33,540 nt of DNA from Flavobacteriia bacterium (GTDB lineage: Bacteria; Bacteroidota; Bacteroidia; Flavobacteriales_D; Crocinitomicaceae): assembly GCA_016178305.1 (NCBI GenBank), contig JACOTM010000062.1, positions 1-33,540 of the forward strand, given 5' to 3'. Below are positions 24,820 through 33,540 of this stretch, in pieces. The translations under genes and the position numbers were made by a program. Under the pieces are notes generated by a model. The model worked only from the letters and a program-made list of their open reading frames with translations. It was not told the DNA's origin and ran no database searches. The first letter of the stretch is position 1; the number at the start of each line of letters is the position of its first letter.

Positions 24820-24851
24820 TTGTACTTCCATTTTAAACTTTTGAAAATTAA

Positions 24852-27800
24852 ATGCTGAAATTTTTAAAAATTATGTTTTTTTCTTTGTTCTGTTTGTTTC
24901 ATCTTGGGACTTACGGTCAAACGACTATTGAAACAAAGGAAACAGCAGATAAGTTTTTTGAAAAAGGTCAGTTTATTGAAGCAACTCCATTGTATATGAC
25001 TTTGTTAACTTCTAATCAGAGAGATTTTGATGTTAATTTTAAATACGGGGCTTGTTTACTCTACTCAGCTAATAAGAGATTAGACGCCTTTAAATATTTA
25101 AATTATGCTATTACAAGCGAGACTGTTGACCCACGAGCTTTTTATTATCTTGGAAAAGCACAACATTTAAATTATCAATTTAGTGAAGCTATTATTAATT
25201 ATAAAAAATATAAAACTAAAGCAACAACAAATTTAGATAAAAATTTGGATGTCGATAGGCAAATATTGATGTGTGAAAATGGTAAACGTTTGATGACAAC
25301 CATCACAGATTTAGTTGTTCAGGAAAAAAAAGAAATGACTTTGGATAAATTTTACCAGTTGTATAATCTTCAAAATATTGGTGGTGATTTTTTAGTTACG
25401 AGTGATTTTCAATCGAAAATAGATAAAAAAAAGGAACATACTCCTTTGATTCATTTCCCTAAAAGCAAGTCAGTTTTTTATTATTCTAGTTATGGAGATG
25501 ATGATAAATCAGGAAAAGATATTTATATCAGAAGGAGATTACCTACTGGAGAATGGGGATTACCGCAAAAATTAGCCGGAGGTGTTAATACTGAATTTGA
25601 CGAAGATTACCCTTTTTTTCATACTGGCGACAATTATTTATATTTTAGTTCCAAAGGACATAATTCAATGGGAGGTTATGATGTGTTTAGATCTAAATAT
25701 GACCCAGAAACAAACTCTTTTGGACCTGCGGAAAATATGGATTTTGCAATTTCAACACCAGCTGATGATATGTTGTATATTGTCGATTCTTTAAATCAAA
25801 ATGCTTACTTTAGTTCGAATAGACAAAGTCAATTAGGAAAAGTTTTTGTTTATAAAGTTCTTGTTGAAAAAGTACCATTGCAATTGTCTGTCGTTAAAGG
25901 AACTTTTTATAATTCAATTAACCCGGATAATAAAAAAATATTTATCGAAGTTCGAGATTATGCCAATGGTGATATCGTTGGAAATTTTAATTCAAATGAA
26001 AAAGGAATTTACTTAATACCTTTTCCAAAAGGAGGAAAATATGAATATTCAATTCGAGTTGAAGGTAAACCAGATATTTATAAAACGATTGTTTCTATCC
26101 CATTTTTGAAAGAATTTAAACCTTTAAAACAAAAAATTACAGATGAAATTATAGGTGAAAACGAAGTTGTTAAAGTAATAGATTTATTTAATGAACAAGT
26201 TGAAGATATTTCAGATGTAATGGCTATTGTAGTGAAGAAAAGAGCTGAATTAGCACCAAATGCAGATCAGTTTGTCTTACATAAAGAAATTGCGTTAGAT
26301 ACTAAAATATTAAATGAATTAGGTATTGGTAATTATAAATTAAATGAAGTTTCTGATTTATTAGATAAAGAAGTTAATGAAGCTCAAGAAGCGGCTAAAA
26401 AATCAGAAGATTTAAATAATAAAATAAATTACCAAACGCTTGAGATTTTAGAGAAAGTTAATTTACTTGATTTGGCAATTAAGGATAAAGTAGCTCAAGC
26501 TGATAAAACTGAAAATCCAGATGCAAAGTATTTATTAATGAAATCTGCTGAAAGTTTAACTGTAAAGCAAGAATTATTACGTGAAAAAGCGAGAGAAGAC
26601 ATGAAATATGCAGATTCTCTTGCTAAATTACCGAATGCATCTAACGTAAAAAAAGCGAATGATTTAATAGAGATTCAAAAACAATATCAAATATTGATAA
26701 ATGAAAATAAAGAGCAAGAAGCTTTGACACTTTTATCAGCGAATAAAGAATTATTGAAAAATGTAATTCAATCTAAATCAAACGACGAATTACAAATTTT
26801 AATAGACCAGAGTTTAACTTTACAGGAAGAAATAGATGCTTTGAAAAAGAAAGATAATTCCTATTTAGAAAATATAACGGCACTAAATAAAGCAAATATA
26901 GCGTTAGAACAATCAAAAACTACGGCTAAAAGTAAAGAAATTGCAAATATTGATGCTAAAATTAGAGCGAATAATTCTGAAATTGAATTAATTAGGTCTG
27001 AAAAGAAAATCATTGAAAATAAATTAGAAACAAAAGGAAATACTTATATACAAACAAGTGAAAAAATAGATAAACTCCAATCGATTTCTACAATAAAAGA
27101 TTCTAAAATAATTTCAAAAGAGGAAGCAAATAAAGCATTAAACTCATTAGAAACAACAAATTCAAATACTTTAAAAGCATACGTTGCTCTTCAACTTTCA
27201 GAATTAGAAAAGTTAAAGCCTGAGTTGAAAAAAGAGGAATTAGTAGAAAACAAGGAAGTTATAAATATTGATAAAAATTACGCTTCAAAATTAAATGAAA
27301 TTGAGTCAAATCTAAATTTAAATGAAAAAGATAAAAATACACTTAAAAATCAATTGAATTCAGATCTTATTAAAAATATAGATGTAAAATTAAATGAAAT
27401 TAATCAAAAATTGAGTGCTGATCCAACAGATCAAAAATTACTAAATGCTAAAACGAATCTACAAACTTTAAAAAATAAAGTTCAAGAAAACATTGATAAC
27501 ACAACTGATTTAATTAATACTTCAAATACAACTACAAACACAACAACTGCGACAAATTCTAATAACGGTTCAAATGGTACGTTAAACACAGCATCGAATA
27601 CGACGGCAACAGGTACTAATACAACGACAAACACAACCGCTTCGACAAATTCTAATAACAGTTCGAATGGTACGTTAAACACAGCATCGAATACGACGGC
27701 AACAGGTACAAATACAACGACAAACACAACTGCTTCGACAAATTCAAATAACGGTTCAAATGGTACGTTAAACACAGCATCGAATTCAGATGCAATATCT

Positions 27801-30800
27801 CAAGAAGAAGTATTAACATTTATCAATTCAATTTCGCCAACATATAAGTCTAACATTTCATCTATTGAAAACGAAAATAATTTATCTGATATTGAGAAAA
27901 ATCAAAGAATAATAGATGAAAATCAAAATTTAATTCAAAAATTAAATCAATTAAAGACTGAAAATAATGTTGAATTATCTAAATCACCAACAAATAAAGA
28001 ATTCATTCAAAAAGATGAAATTATAGATAGAGCAATTACTGATATTTCTTTAGAATTGAATAGAAAAAAAGAAGCGTTGAAGAATTTGGCTTCAACTTCT
28101 TCAAATAATCAATTTTCAGAATCAAAATTAATTGAAGAAATAGAGCCAAATTATAATCGTAAAATAGAAGAAATTTCAAAAGATGTTAGTTTATCAGAGT
28201 CTCAAAAGCTTAAATCAATTCAAAAAGAGGATGAAAATTTAATTGCCAATATTGATCTTTCAATTTCTAAATTAGATAAAGAATTAGAAACGAATTCAGA
28301 TAAAATAACAATTTCAAAAAAAGAAAATTTAATTCAGTTAAAATCGACCATTGAGGAGCAAATAAAACAAAGAGAAATTCAAATCAAAGAAAAAGTAACA
28401 GCAGAAAATTTTTCAATCATTTCAAAAATGGATGAAGATGAAAAAAAAGGATTAATAGAAAAATTAAGAATTGAAAATTTAGGTTCTAATTCAGACGAAG
28501 TGAATAAAGAATACGCTACTTCCGAGGAATTAAAAAAGCAACAAAATTTATTTGAAACATACGAAGCAAAAATCAAAAAAGAAATTCTGTTGGTAAACTC
28601 TCAAATAGAGAATAATGAGAATCTTGAATTACAAAAAAAGAAATTTATTCTCGATGAAGAATTAAAGTTGATAGAGGATAAAAAAGAAGTTATTAAAACA
28701 AATTTAAAAGCAATTGAAAGTAATACGACAGAGATAACATCGAATAATACAATGAATTCTTCAAATTTTGTCGTTACTGAAAAAGAAATTCAAAAAGTGA
28801 TTTCTTCTTTAAATCCGAATTATGAAGTTGCAATTAAAACGATTGAATCAAATTCAAATTTAACCCCAACTCAAAAAGCAGAAAAGGAATTTAGCGAAGA
28901 AAGTAAAATGTTGAATGCTTTGACAACATTGAAAGCATCAAATCAACAGCAAATTTCAAATTCACCGAATAATCAGGAGTTGAAAAATAAAGCCTTGACT
29001 ATTGAAAAAGCAATTGCTGAAGTGAAAAATTTGTATATTGAAGATTCTAAAACAATTGTCTCAAATCAAAAAGCAAGTTTTGATGTTTTAACAAATGAAA
29101 TCCAACCAACTTATTCTGATAACAAAACATCTATAATTTCAAATTCTTCTCTAAACGAAATTGAAAAGTTAGAAGAATTACAAAAAATAGATGCGCAATT
29201 AACTTCTAAAATAGACTCAAAATTAACTGAAATTAATGCACAGTTAAAAGAAAAAGAAACTCCTGAATTGGAAGCGAAACGCCAACAATTAGAAATTCTT
29301 AAAACGGCAACAGAAGAGAATGTTGCGAACAGAGAAAAATCATTAGAGACGAAAAAACAATTAGCAACTAATCTTACTTCAAAAAAATCTGATAAATCCA
29401 ATAATAGTTTAAACGAATCAGAAGTAAAAGAAGTTATTCATTCAATTAATCCAAATTATGAAGCTACAATTGCCGCAATAGAAACAAATTCCAATTTAAC
29501 TGAAACAGAAAAATTAGAGAAAATTGTTTTGGAAGAACAAAAAATGCTTAATGCTTTACAAAAAAGAGAAACTTCAAACAAGCAACAATTAGCAGTTTCC
29601 CCGAATGATTTGGAATTAAAAAATAAAGCTGAGGTTCTTGAAAAAGCATTGACAGCTATAGATTCAAAATTACAGAACAATTCAGCTGAATTACGATCTG
29701 TAGATTCTAAAAAATACAAACAATTAGCGGATAATGTTTTACCAAATTATTCTTCGACAATTGAGACTATTCAATCAAACAATAGTTTAACCGCAGCAAG
29801 TAAAACGAATGCAATTCAATTGGAGAATAAAAAATTAGTCGCTGCAATTGATCTTCAGTTGAATGAAATTAATAAGCAATTAAAATCGAATCCAACAGCA
29901 GAATTGGAAGTAAAAAAATCGGAATTAGAAGTATTGAAAGTAACTACAAATAATGCAGTTGCAAATGGTAATCAATCCAAAGAAGTTGTATCAAATACTT
30001 CTTCCAGTACACTTGCATTGCAAAATGTGACTAATGAAAACGCATCTTTAAGTGATTCTGATGTAAAGGAAATTGTAAAATCGATTGATCCTAATTTTGA
30101 TGCGAAGATTAAAAACATTCAATCCAATGTGACGCTCAATGCTAATGAAAAATTAGAAAAAATAATTGCAGAAGAAAATAAAATGTTGAATTCATTAACA
30201 GAATTAAGCATTCAAACAACAACTAATTTTACGGCAGACCCTTCTAATTCAGAATTGAAAAATAAAGCTCAAGCAGTTGATAATGCAGTTGTAGCGGTTC
30301 AGAATGAAATGAAAGTGGATGCTGTACAAATTACAAAACAAAACAAAACAAAATTTGAAGCGATATCCAATGAAGTTTCACCCGATTATTCTCAAAACAT
30401 TCAAACAGCACAGTCGAGCTTAAATCTAAGTGAAGTTGAAAAATTAAAAGCAATCCAACAAGAAGATAAAAAATTATTGAATGCTTTGTCAAACTCAATT
30501 TTAAGTATTGAAAAACAACTTCAAAATAGTTCGTATCCAGCGTTAATAGCTAGGAAAAATGATTTAGAAATATTGAAATTAGCAACAGCATTAAACATAG
30601 AGAAAAGAGAATCTTTAATAATTTCAAACACAGCTGTAGCATCAAATTCTGCGAATCAAAATGTGTTGGATCAAAAAGCAGATTTAACGGATCCAGCAGT
30701 GAAAACAGTAATCAATTCAATTAATCCAAATTTTGAAAATAACATTCAAGAAATTGCTTCTAATTCAAATTTAACTTCTTCAGAAAAAATTGAAAAAATT

Positions 30801-33540
30801 GTAGTAGAAGAGGAAAATATGTTAAAAGCGTTGAATCATTTGAATCAATTAACAACAAGTGAATTAGCAAAAAATCCAAATGATACAGCATTAAAAGAGA
30901 AATCTGTTTCGATAGAAAAAGCAATATCGATTATTGCGACTGATAAATCTGAAAAAGACAAGGTTATTACAGTTGCAAAAGCTCCGATTACAACAACGGA
31001 AATAATTTCAACAATTAGTCCAACATATACTGAAAATGTTGCTTCGATTGAGTCAAACTCAACATTAAGTGAAGTTGCAAAATTGAAAGCAATTCAGCAG
31101 GAAGATACAAAATTGATTAGAGAAATTGATACTAAAATAAATCAGTTAGAAAAACAGATTCAAACGAATCCGACTTCAGAATTAGTGAATCAAAAAGAAA
31201 AATTAGAATCGATAAAATCAGAGAAAGAGGAAGCTTCACTAGAGAGAGCTCAATTAATTTCTTCAAAAGAAAATGTTGTTCAAAATAAGGAAACTGAGAC
31301 TGCTGTTTTGGATATGATTTCGGAAGTTAAACCAAATTATTCTGAAAAAGTAAAATCAATTAATGAAAGTAGTGACAATCCATCGAAAAAAATAGAAAAT
31401 TTAATCAAAGAAGAGAAAGATTTAATTTCGAAACTTGAAAGCGTGAAGTCTAAAGATGAATCAGTTGTAAAGAAAGATCCAGCAAATGAAGAAAAAAAGC
31501 AGGAAATTACTACAATTGAAAAAGCAATTCAGCAATCAGAAAGCAAAGTAAATACATTAACAAATGATTTAGTACAAACTGAAGTGAATGCAATTGATCC
31601 CGTTCAGTTGATTACAAAAGTAGATGAAAAATACACGGATGAAATTACTGCAATTGAACGTTTGAATAGTTCAACAAAACAAGCAGATTTGATTGCAAGG
31701 GAAACTGAATTACAACAAAAAATTGCAGAAAAAATAGCTTCAAATTCGAAACAAATTGAGAAGTCGGGAAGCATTTCTTTAAAAGCAGAAAACACAGTAT
31801 TAGCACAACAATTAGATGCAAGTAAAAATAGGGTAGAAGCTTTAAAAGAAGCTGACATCGTAAACCCTATAAATTCAGAAAACGTTTCAGAAAACAAAGT
31901 AGCATCTTTGGAAATTCGTCAATCAATTTTAGGAAGTAATTCTGTAGAAGTTGAAAAAACTTATACGACATTAGATGAACTGAAAAAGCAGGATGTAATT
32001 TTAGCAAACTACGAGCAAACTTTGGTGAATCAATTAGATGAAGTGACAAAAGAATTAGAGAAAAATTCTCAAAATTCAAATTTAATAGAACAAAAAATAT
32101 CATTAGAAGAAGAAATTAAATTGGTTCAAAATAAGCGCAAAGCAGGTAGAATTACAATTGGAGAATTGGAACGTGTGGCGGTAGTAAAATCGGATGAACA
32201 GATTCAAATTGAAAATTTACAAACTGAAAATGATTTATTAAAACAAAAAGCTCAGAATCCAGATTTAACTTCAAAACAAAAAGCTTTAATAACGAAGGGA
32301 ATTAGTCAAAATGAAAAACAACAAAATGAGTTAACGACAATTGTTGTTACAAATACGCTAACTAAAGAACAAGAAGAAAATAAACAAAAAACAACTCAAA
32401 TTATTCCATTATCGAATTCTTCAAATTCTATAGTTGCAGTTGCACAAACCCAAAATACACGATTGACATCGGAAGTTGAAATTTTAGTAAATAAAGCAAA
32501 AGACACCAAAGATGCTGAAGAAAAAAATTATATTTTAACTCAAGCATTAGATAAGCAAGTTCAGGCAAATGAAATTATTGAAAATGCTTTAATTGACAAT
32601 GCAATTCAAGTTGCTTCAAACAATGAAATAGCATCTTTATATACGAAAGAGGAGTTGGAGCAAAAAAAACGTAGATATACGATTCAGATAGGTGAATTAA
32701 CTTCTGAGATTCAATCATTAGATGCGCAAATTAATGCAACTAAGCCGAATAAAGCAAGCAGTTTAATTCAAAAAAGAGATGAATTGATAACTCAACAAGA
32801 GCAATTAAAAGTAGAAGTTTCAAGAATTGAGAAACAACTTTCTGGTGAAAAAGTTACAACCGTTTCCACAATTAATAAAAAAGCAATTGAAGAAGCAATA
32901 ACCTATAAAGAAGAGAATGAAATTGCTCAAACAGATGTGTACAAGTCGTATGTTCAAAGTGTTAGTAAAGCTTTAGTGACGGAGAAAAAAATTACAGTAT
33001 TAAATAATGAATTAGAAGAACAAAGAGTCGTAGCGAAGCAATTAATTAAGACTTCAATTGATAATCCAAGTGAAGCAAATAAAGATGCTGTAAAGGAACA
33101 ATTACATTTGATAAAATCAGGGGAAACAGCAAAAGAAGTTTTAGAAAACCAATTAAAAATAGAGCAAACAGAAGCGAATGGGATATTGCTTCAGAACGAA
33201 GGTGTTTCTATGAAAATGCAGAATATGGCTCAACGAGGAGTACTACCAGTTGATAAACAAGAATTGATTGCGAAATTGGTGCCACTTCCAGCTTCTGGTT
33301 TAGAAATTAAAACAGATGTGAAGCGAAGTGACGTGTTTATTCCAATTCCAGTAGATGTAAAAGAACCAAACGGGTTAGTTTATCGTGTTCAAGTTGGGGC
33401 ATTCTCTAAGCCAATACCACAAGATTTATTTAGTTCATTCAATCCCGTTTCTGGTGAAAAAATTGCGAATACTTCGATTACAAGATATATGGCTGGTTAT
33501 TTCAATGGAGCAGGTAAAGCTGTTGAAGCACTAACATTGA
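24852..33540 (+). CDS. Giant exported TPR-PD40-coiled-coil-SPOR protein, 3' end outside window
   Basis: One frame stays open from ATG 24852 to the window end (2896 codons and one base, no stop). A signal peptide (1-22, then Gln23) is followed by TPR-like helices (about 25-115) and a PD40 propeller (about 195-336; SYGDDDKSGKDIYIRRR, YLYFSSKGHNSMGGYDVFRS, AYFSSNRQ). Next comes a carboxypeptidase-regulatory-type beta sandwich (about 342-417). About 2400 residues of Lys/Glu/Asn/Gln-rich helix then include alternating repeats and a Thr/Ser/Asn linker. A SPOR-like domain starts near residue 2840 (YRVQVGAFSKP, then TRYMAGYF). The front half has the domain order of PorE and other OmpA-type envelope proteins, but a long helical arm and SPOR replace the OmpA domain. 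It probably spans the periplasm and binds peptidoglycan (inference). It is probably cotranscribed with plsY. Confidence 0.88.
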   Translation, partial: MLKFLKIMFFSLFCLFHLGTYGQTTIETKETADKFFEKGQFIEATPLYMTLLTSNQRDFDVNFKYGACLLYSANKRLDAFKYLNYAITSETVDPRAFYYLGKAQHLNYQFSEAIINYKKYKTKATTNLDKNLDVDRQILMCENGKRLMTTITDLVVQEKKEMTLDKFYQLYNLQNIGGDFLVTSDFQSKIDKKKEHTPLIHFPKSKSVFYYSSYGDDDKSGKDIYIRRRLPTGEWGLPQKLAGGVNTEFDEDYPFFHTGDNYLYFSSKGHNSMGGYDVFRSKYDPETNSFGPAENMDFAISTPADDMLYIVDSLNQNAYFSSNRQSQLGKVFVYKVLVEKVPLQLSVVKGTFYNSINPDNKKIFIEVRDYANGDIVGNFNSNEKGIYLIPFPKGGKYEYSIRVEGKPDIYKTIVSIPFLKEFKPLKQKITDEIIGENEVVKVIDLFNEQVEDISDVMAIVVKKRAELAPNADQFVLHKEIALDTKILNELGIGNYKLNEVSDLLDKEVNEAQEAAKKSEDLNNKINYQTLEILEKVNLLDLAIKDKVAQADKTENPDAKYLLMKSAESLTVKQELLREKAREDMKYADSLAKLPNASNVKKANDLIEIQKQYQILINENKEQEALTLLSANKELLKNVIQSKSNDELQILIDQSLTLQEEIDALKKKDNSYLENITALNKANIALEQSKTTAKSKEIANIDAKIRANNSEIELIRSEKKIIENKLETKGNTYIQTSEKIDKLQSISTIKDSKIISKEEANKALNSLETTNSNTLKAYVALQLSELEKLKPELKKEELVENKEVINIDKNYASKLNEIESNLNLNEKDKNTLKNQLNSDLIKNIDVKLNEINQKLSADPTDQKLLNAKTNLQTLKNKVQENIDNTTDLINTSNTTTNTTTATNSNNGSNGTLNTASNTTATGTNTTTNTTASTNSNNSSNGTLNTASNTTATGTNTTTNTTASTNSNNGSNGTLNTASNSDAISQEEVLTFINSISPTYKSNISSIENENNLSDIEKNQRIIDENQNLIQKLNQLKTENNVELSKSPTNKEFIQKDEIIDRAITDISLELNRKKEALKNLASTSSNNQFSESKLIEEIEPNYNRKIEEISKDVSLSESQKLKSIQKEDENLIANIDLSISKLDKELETNSDKITISKKENLIQLKSTIEEQIKQREIQIKEKVTAENFSIISKMDEDEKKGLIEKLRIENLGSNSDEVNKEYATSEELKKQQNLFETYEAKIKKEILLVNSQIENNENLELQKKKFILDEELKLIEDKKEVIKTNLKAIESNTTEITSNNTMNSSNFVVTEKEIQKVISSLNPNYEVAIKTIESNSNLTPTQKAEKEFSEESKMLNALTTLKASNQQQISNSPNNQELKNKALTIEKAIAEVKNLYIEDSKTIVSNQKASFDVLTNEIQPTYSDNKTSIISNSSLNEIEKLEELQKIDAQLTSKIDSKLTEINAQLKEKETPELEAKRQQLEILKTATEENVANREKSLETKKQLATNLTSKKSDKSNNSLNESEVKEVIHSINPNYEATIAAIETNSNLTETEKLEKIVLEEQKMLNALQKRETSNKQQLAVSPNDLELKNKAEVLEKALTAIDSKLQNNSAELRSVDSKKYKQLADNVLPNYSSTIETIQSNNSLTAASKTNAIQLENKKLVAAIDLQLNEINKQLKSNPTAELEVKKSELEVLKVTTNNAVANGNQSKEVVSNTSSSTLALQNVTNENASLSDSDVKEIVKSIDPNFDAKIKNIQSNVTLNANEKLEKIIAEENKMLNSLTELSIQTTTNFTADPSNSELKNKAQAVDNAVVAVQNEMKVDAVQITKQNKTKFEAISNEVSPDYSQNIQTAQSSLNLSEVEKLKAIQQEDKKLLNALSNSILSIEKQLQNSSYPALIARKNDLEILKLATALNIEKRESLIISNTAVASNSANQNVLDQKADLTDPAVKTVINSINPNFENNIQEIASNSNLTSSEKIEKIVVEEENMLKALNHLNQLTTSELAKNPNDTALKEKSVSIEKAISIIATDKSEKDKVITVAKAPITTTEIISTISPTYTENVASIESNSTLSEVAKLKAIQQEDTKLIREIDTKINQLEKQIQTNPTSELVNQKEKLESIKSEKEEASLERAQLISSKENVVQNKETETAVLDMISEVKPNYSEKVKSINESSDNPSKKIENLIKEEKDLISKLESVKSKDESVVKKDPANEEKKQEITTIEKAIQQSESKVNTLTNDLVQTEVNAIDPVQLITKVDEKYTDEITAIERLNSSTKQADLIARETELQQKIAEKIASNSKQIEKSGSISLKAENTVLAQQLDASKNRVEALKEADIVNPINSENVSENKVASLEIRQSILGSNSVEVEKTYTTLDELKKQDVILANYEQTLVNQLDEVTKELEKNSQNSNLIEQKISLEEEIKLVQNKRKAGRITIGELERVAVVKSDEQIQIENLQTENDLLKQKAQNPDLTSKQKALITKGISQNEKQQNELTTIVVTNTLTKEQEENKQKTTQIIPLSNSSNSIVAVAQTQNTRLTSEVEILVNKAKDTKDAEEKNYILTQALDKQVQANEIIENALIDNAIQVASNNEIASLYTKEELEQKKRRYTIQIGELTSEIQSLDAQINATKPNKASSLIQKRDELITQQEQLKVEVSRIEKQLSGEKVTTVSTINKKAIEEAITYKEENEIAQTDVYKSYVQSVSKALVTEKKITVLNNELEEQRVVAKQLIKTSIDNPSEANKDAVKEQLHLIKSGETAKEVLENQLKIEQTEANGILLQNEGVSMKMQNMAQRGVLPVDKQELIAKLVPLPASGLEIKTDVKRSDVFIPIPVDVKEPNGLVYRVQVGAFSKPIPQDLFSSFNPVSGEKIANTSITRYMAGYFNGAGKAVEALTL
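27262..31720 (+). repeat. Alternating A/B helical half-repeats in the giant protein
   Basis: The translated frame contains about 13 diverged half-repeats of about 100-110 residues. A-type starts lie near 27796, 28776, 29410, 30051, 30690 and 31302, with consensus like EVKxVIxSINPNYE, IxSNSNLT, EKLEKI, EExxML and ELKNKA. B-type starts lie near 27262, 28120, 29080, 29718, 30354, 30996 and 31600, with PxYSxNI, SLSExEKLxAIQQED, KQLxxNPTxEL. A plus B make a superunit of about 211 residues (620-640 bp). Non-repeat coiled coil interrupts between B at 28120 and A at 28776. The repeats are diverged at DNA level, so they are old compared with the minisatellite. Confidence 0.75.
27525..27785 (+). repeat. 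93-bp in-frame minisatellite, about 2.8 copies
   Basis: The unit starting at 27551 recurs at 27644 and, partly, at 27737, a period of 93 bp or 31 codons; a 26-bp partial copy precedes it from 27525. Copies one and two differ at only 4 of 93 bases, and the 49-bp third copy differs from the first at one base, so the array is recent or homogenised. The encoded unit is a Thr/Ser/Asn/Gly linker (TNSNNGSNGTLNTASNTTAT and on), expected to be disordered, in the middle of otherwise helical sequence. Because the period is a multiple of three, copy number can change without a frameshift. Confidence 0.92.

Noticed and set aside
24820-24851. Terminator or promoter between plsY and the giant gene
   Set aside because: The 32-base gap has no inverted repeat and no TAnnTTTG element, so I treat the giant gene as part of the same transcript.
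25582-25794. Plus-strand 70-codon ORF in a second frame
   Set aside because: It lies entirely inside the PD40 region of the giant gene, which shows clear domain motifs in the main frame.
27482-27775. Minus-strand 97-codon ORF rich in Val/Phe with internal repeats
   Set aside because: It is the complement of the Thr/Ser/Asn minisatellite in the giant gene; its repetition comes from the 93-bp array and it has no independent start context.
27525-27785. CRISPR array
   Set aside because: The 93-bp units are contiguous and coding, with no separate repeat and spacer alternation and no cas genes.
28379-32103. Series of Ser/Phe/Leu-rich minus-strand ORFs
   Set aside because: They are complements of the Lys/Glu/Asn-rich repeats of the giant gene; antisense of such codons is naturally stop-poor.

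Overview
The window looks like a chromosomal segment of a low-GC Bacteroidota, most likely Flavobacteriales and possibly a Crocinitomicaceae-type lineage; the genus cannot be fixed from the sequence. The evidence is a gingipain-like protease with a type IX secretion (T9SS) sorting domain, a bbp2-type porin, a BT_3928-family DoxX protein next to tpiA, PD40/SPOR envelope proteins, TAnnTTTG promoter elements, very few Shine-Dalgarno sequences, and four signal peptides that all place Gln after the predicted cleavage site. There are no tRNA or rRNA genes, insertion sequences, phage genes or CRISPR arrays.

Layout. 1-900: a terminator-like hairpin, a promoter element, a doubtful 36-codon ORF and a DUF2867 protein. 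945-3361 (minus): a compact operon of a ComA-like phosphosulfolactate synthase, a seven-repeat WD40 protein and a membrane-anchored DUF2459/TIGR02117 protein. 3661-5919: a secreted C25 (gingipain-type) cysteine protease, followed by a strong hairpin shared with the convergent operon. 6105-13196 (minus): a five-gene signalling operon containing a STAS-like protein, a cytoplasmic histidine kinase, a stand-alone receiver, a soluble PAS hybrid kinase with two receivers (one degenerate) and a six-TM PAS hybrid kinase. No DNA-binding or other output domain is encoded there. 13603-14799: an outer-membrane porin, convergent with folP. 15677-24819: a nearly gapless plus-strand run of DUF1599, BT_3928/DoxX, tpiA, prmA, a 1540-residue exported protein of unknown family, and plsY.

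24852-33540: the first 2896 codons of a giant exported protein whose stop lies beyond the window. It has TPR-like helices, a PD40 propeller and a beta-sandwich at the front, in the order known from PorE/OmpA-type T9SS periplasmic proteins. These are followed by about 2400 residues of helical coiled coil, including alternating A/B half-repeats of about 105 residues and a 93-bp minisatellite encoding a Thr/Ser/Asn linker. A SPOR-like peptidoglycan-binding domain starts near the window end. This protein and its 1540-residue neighbour are the least explained and most interesting part of the window.

How the genes fit together (inference): much of the window concerns the cell envelope, with a T9SS cargo protease, a porin, phospholipid synthesis (plsY), two large exported proteins and possible sulfonate metabolism (ComA). 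The remainder is housekeeping (folate, glycolysis, ribosomal protein methylation) and a multi-kinase phosphorelay whose output must lie elsewhere.
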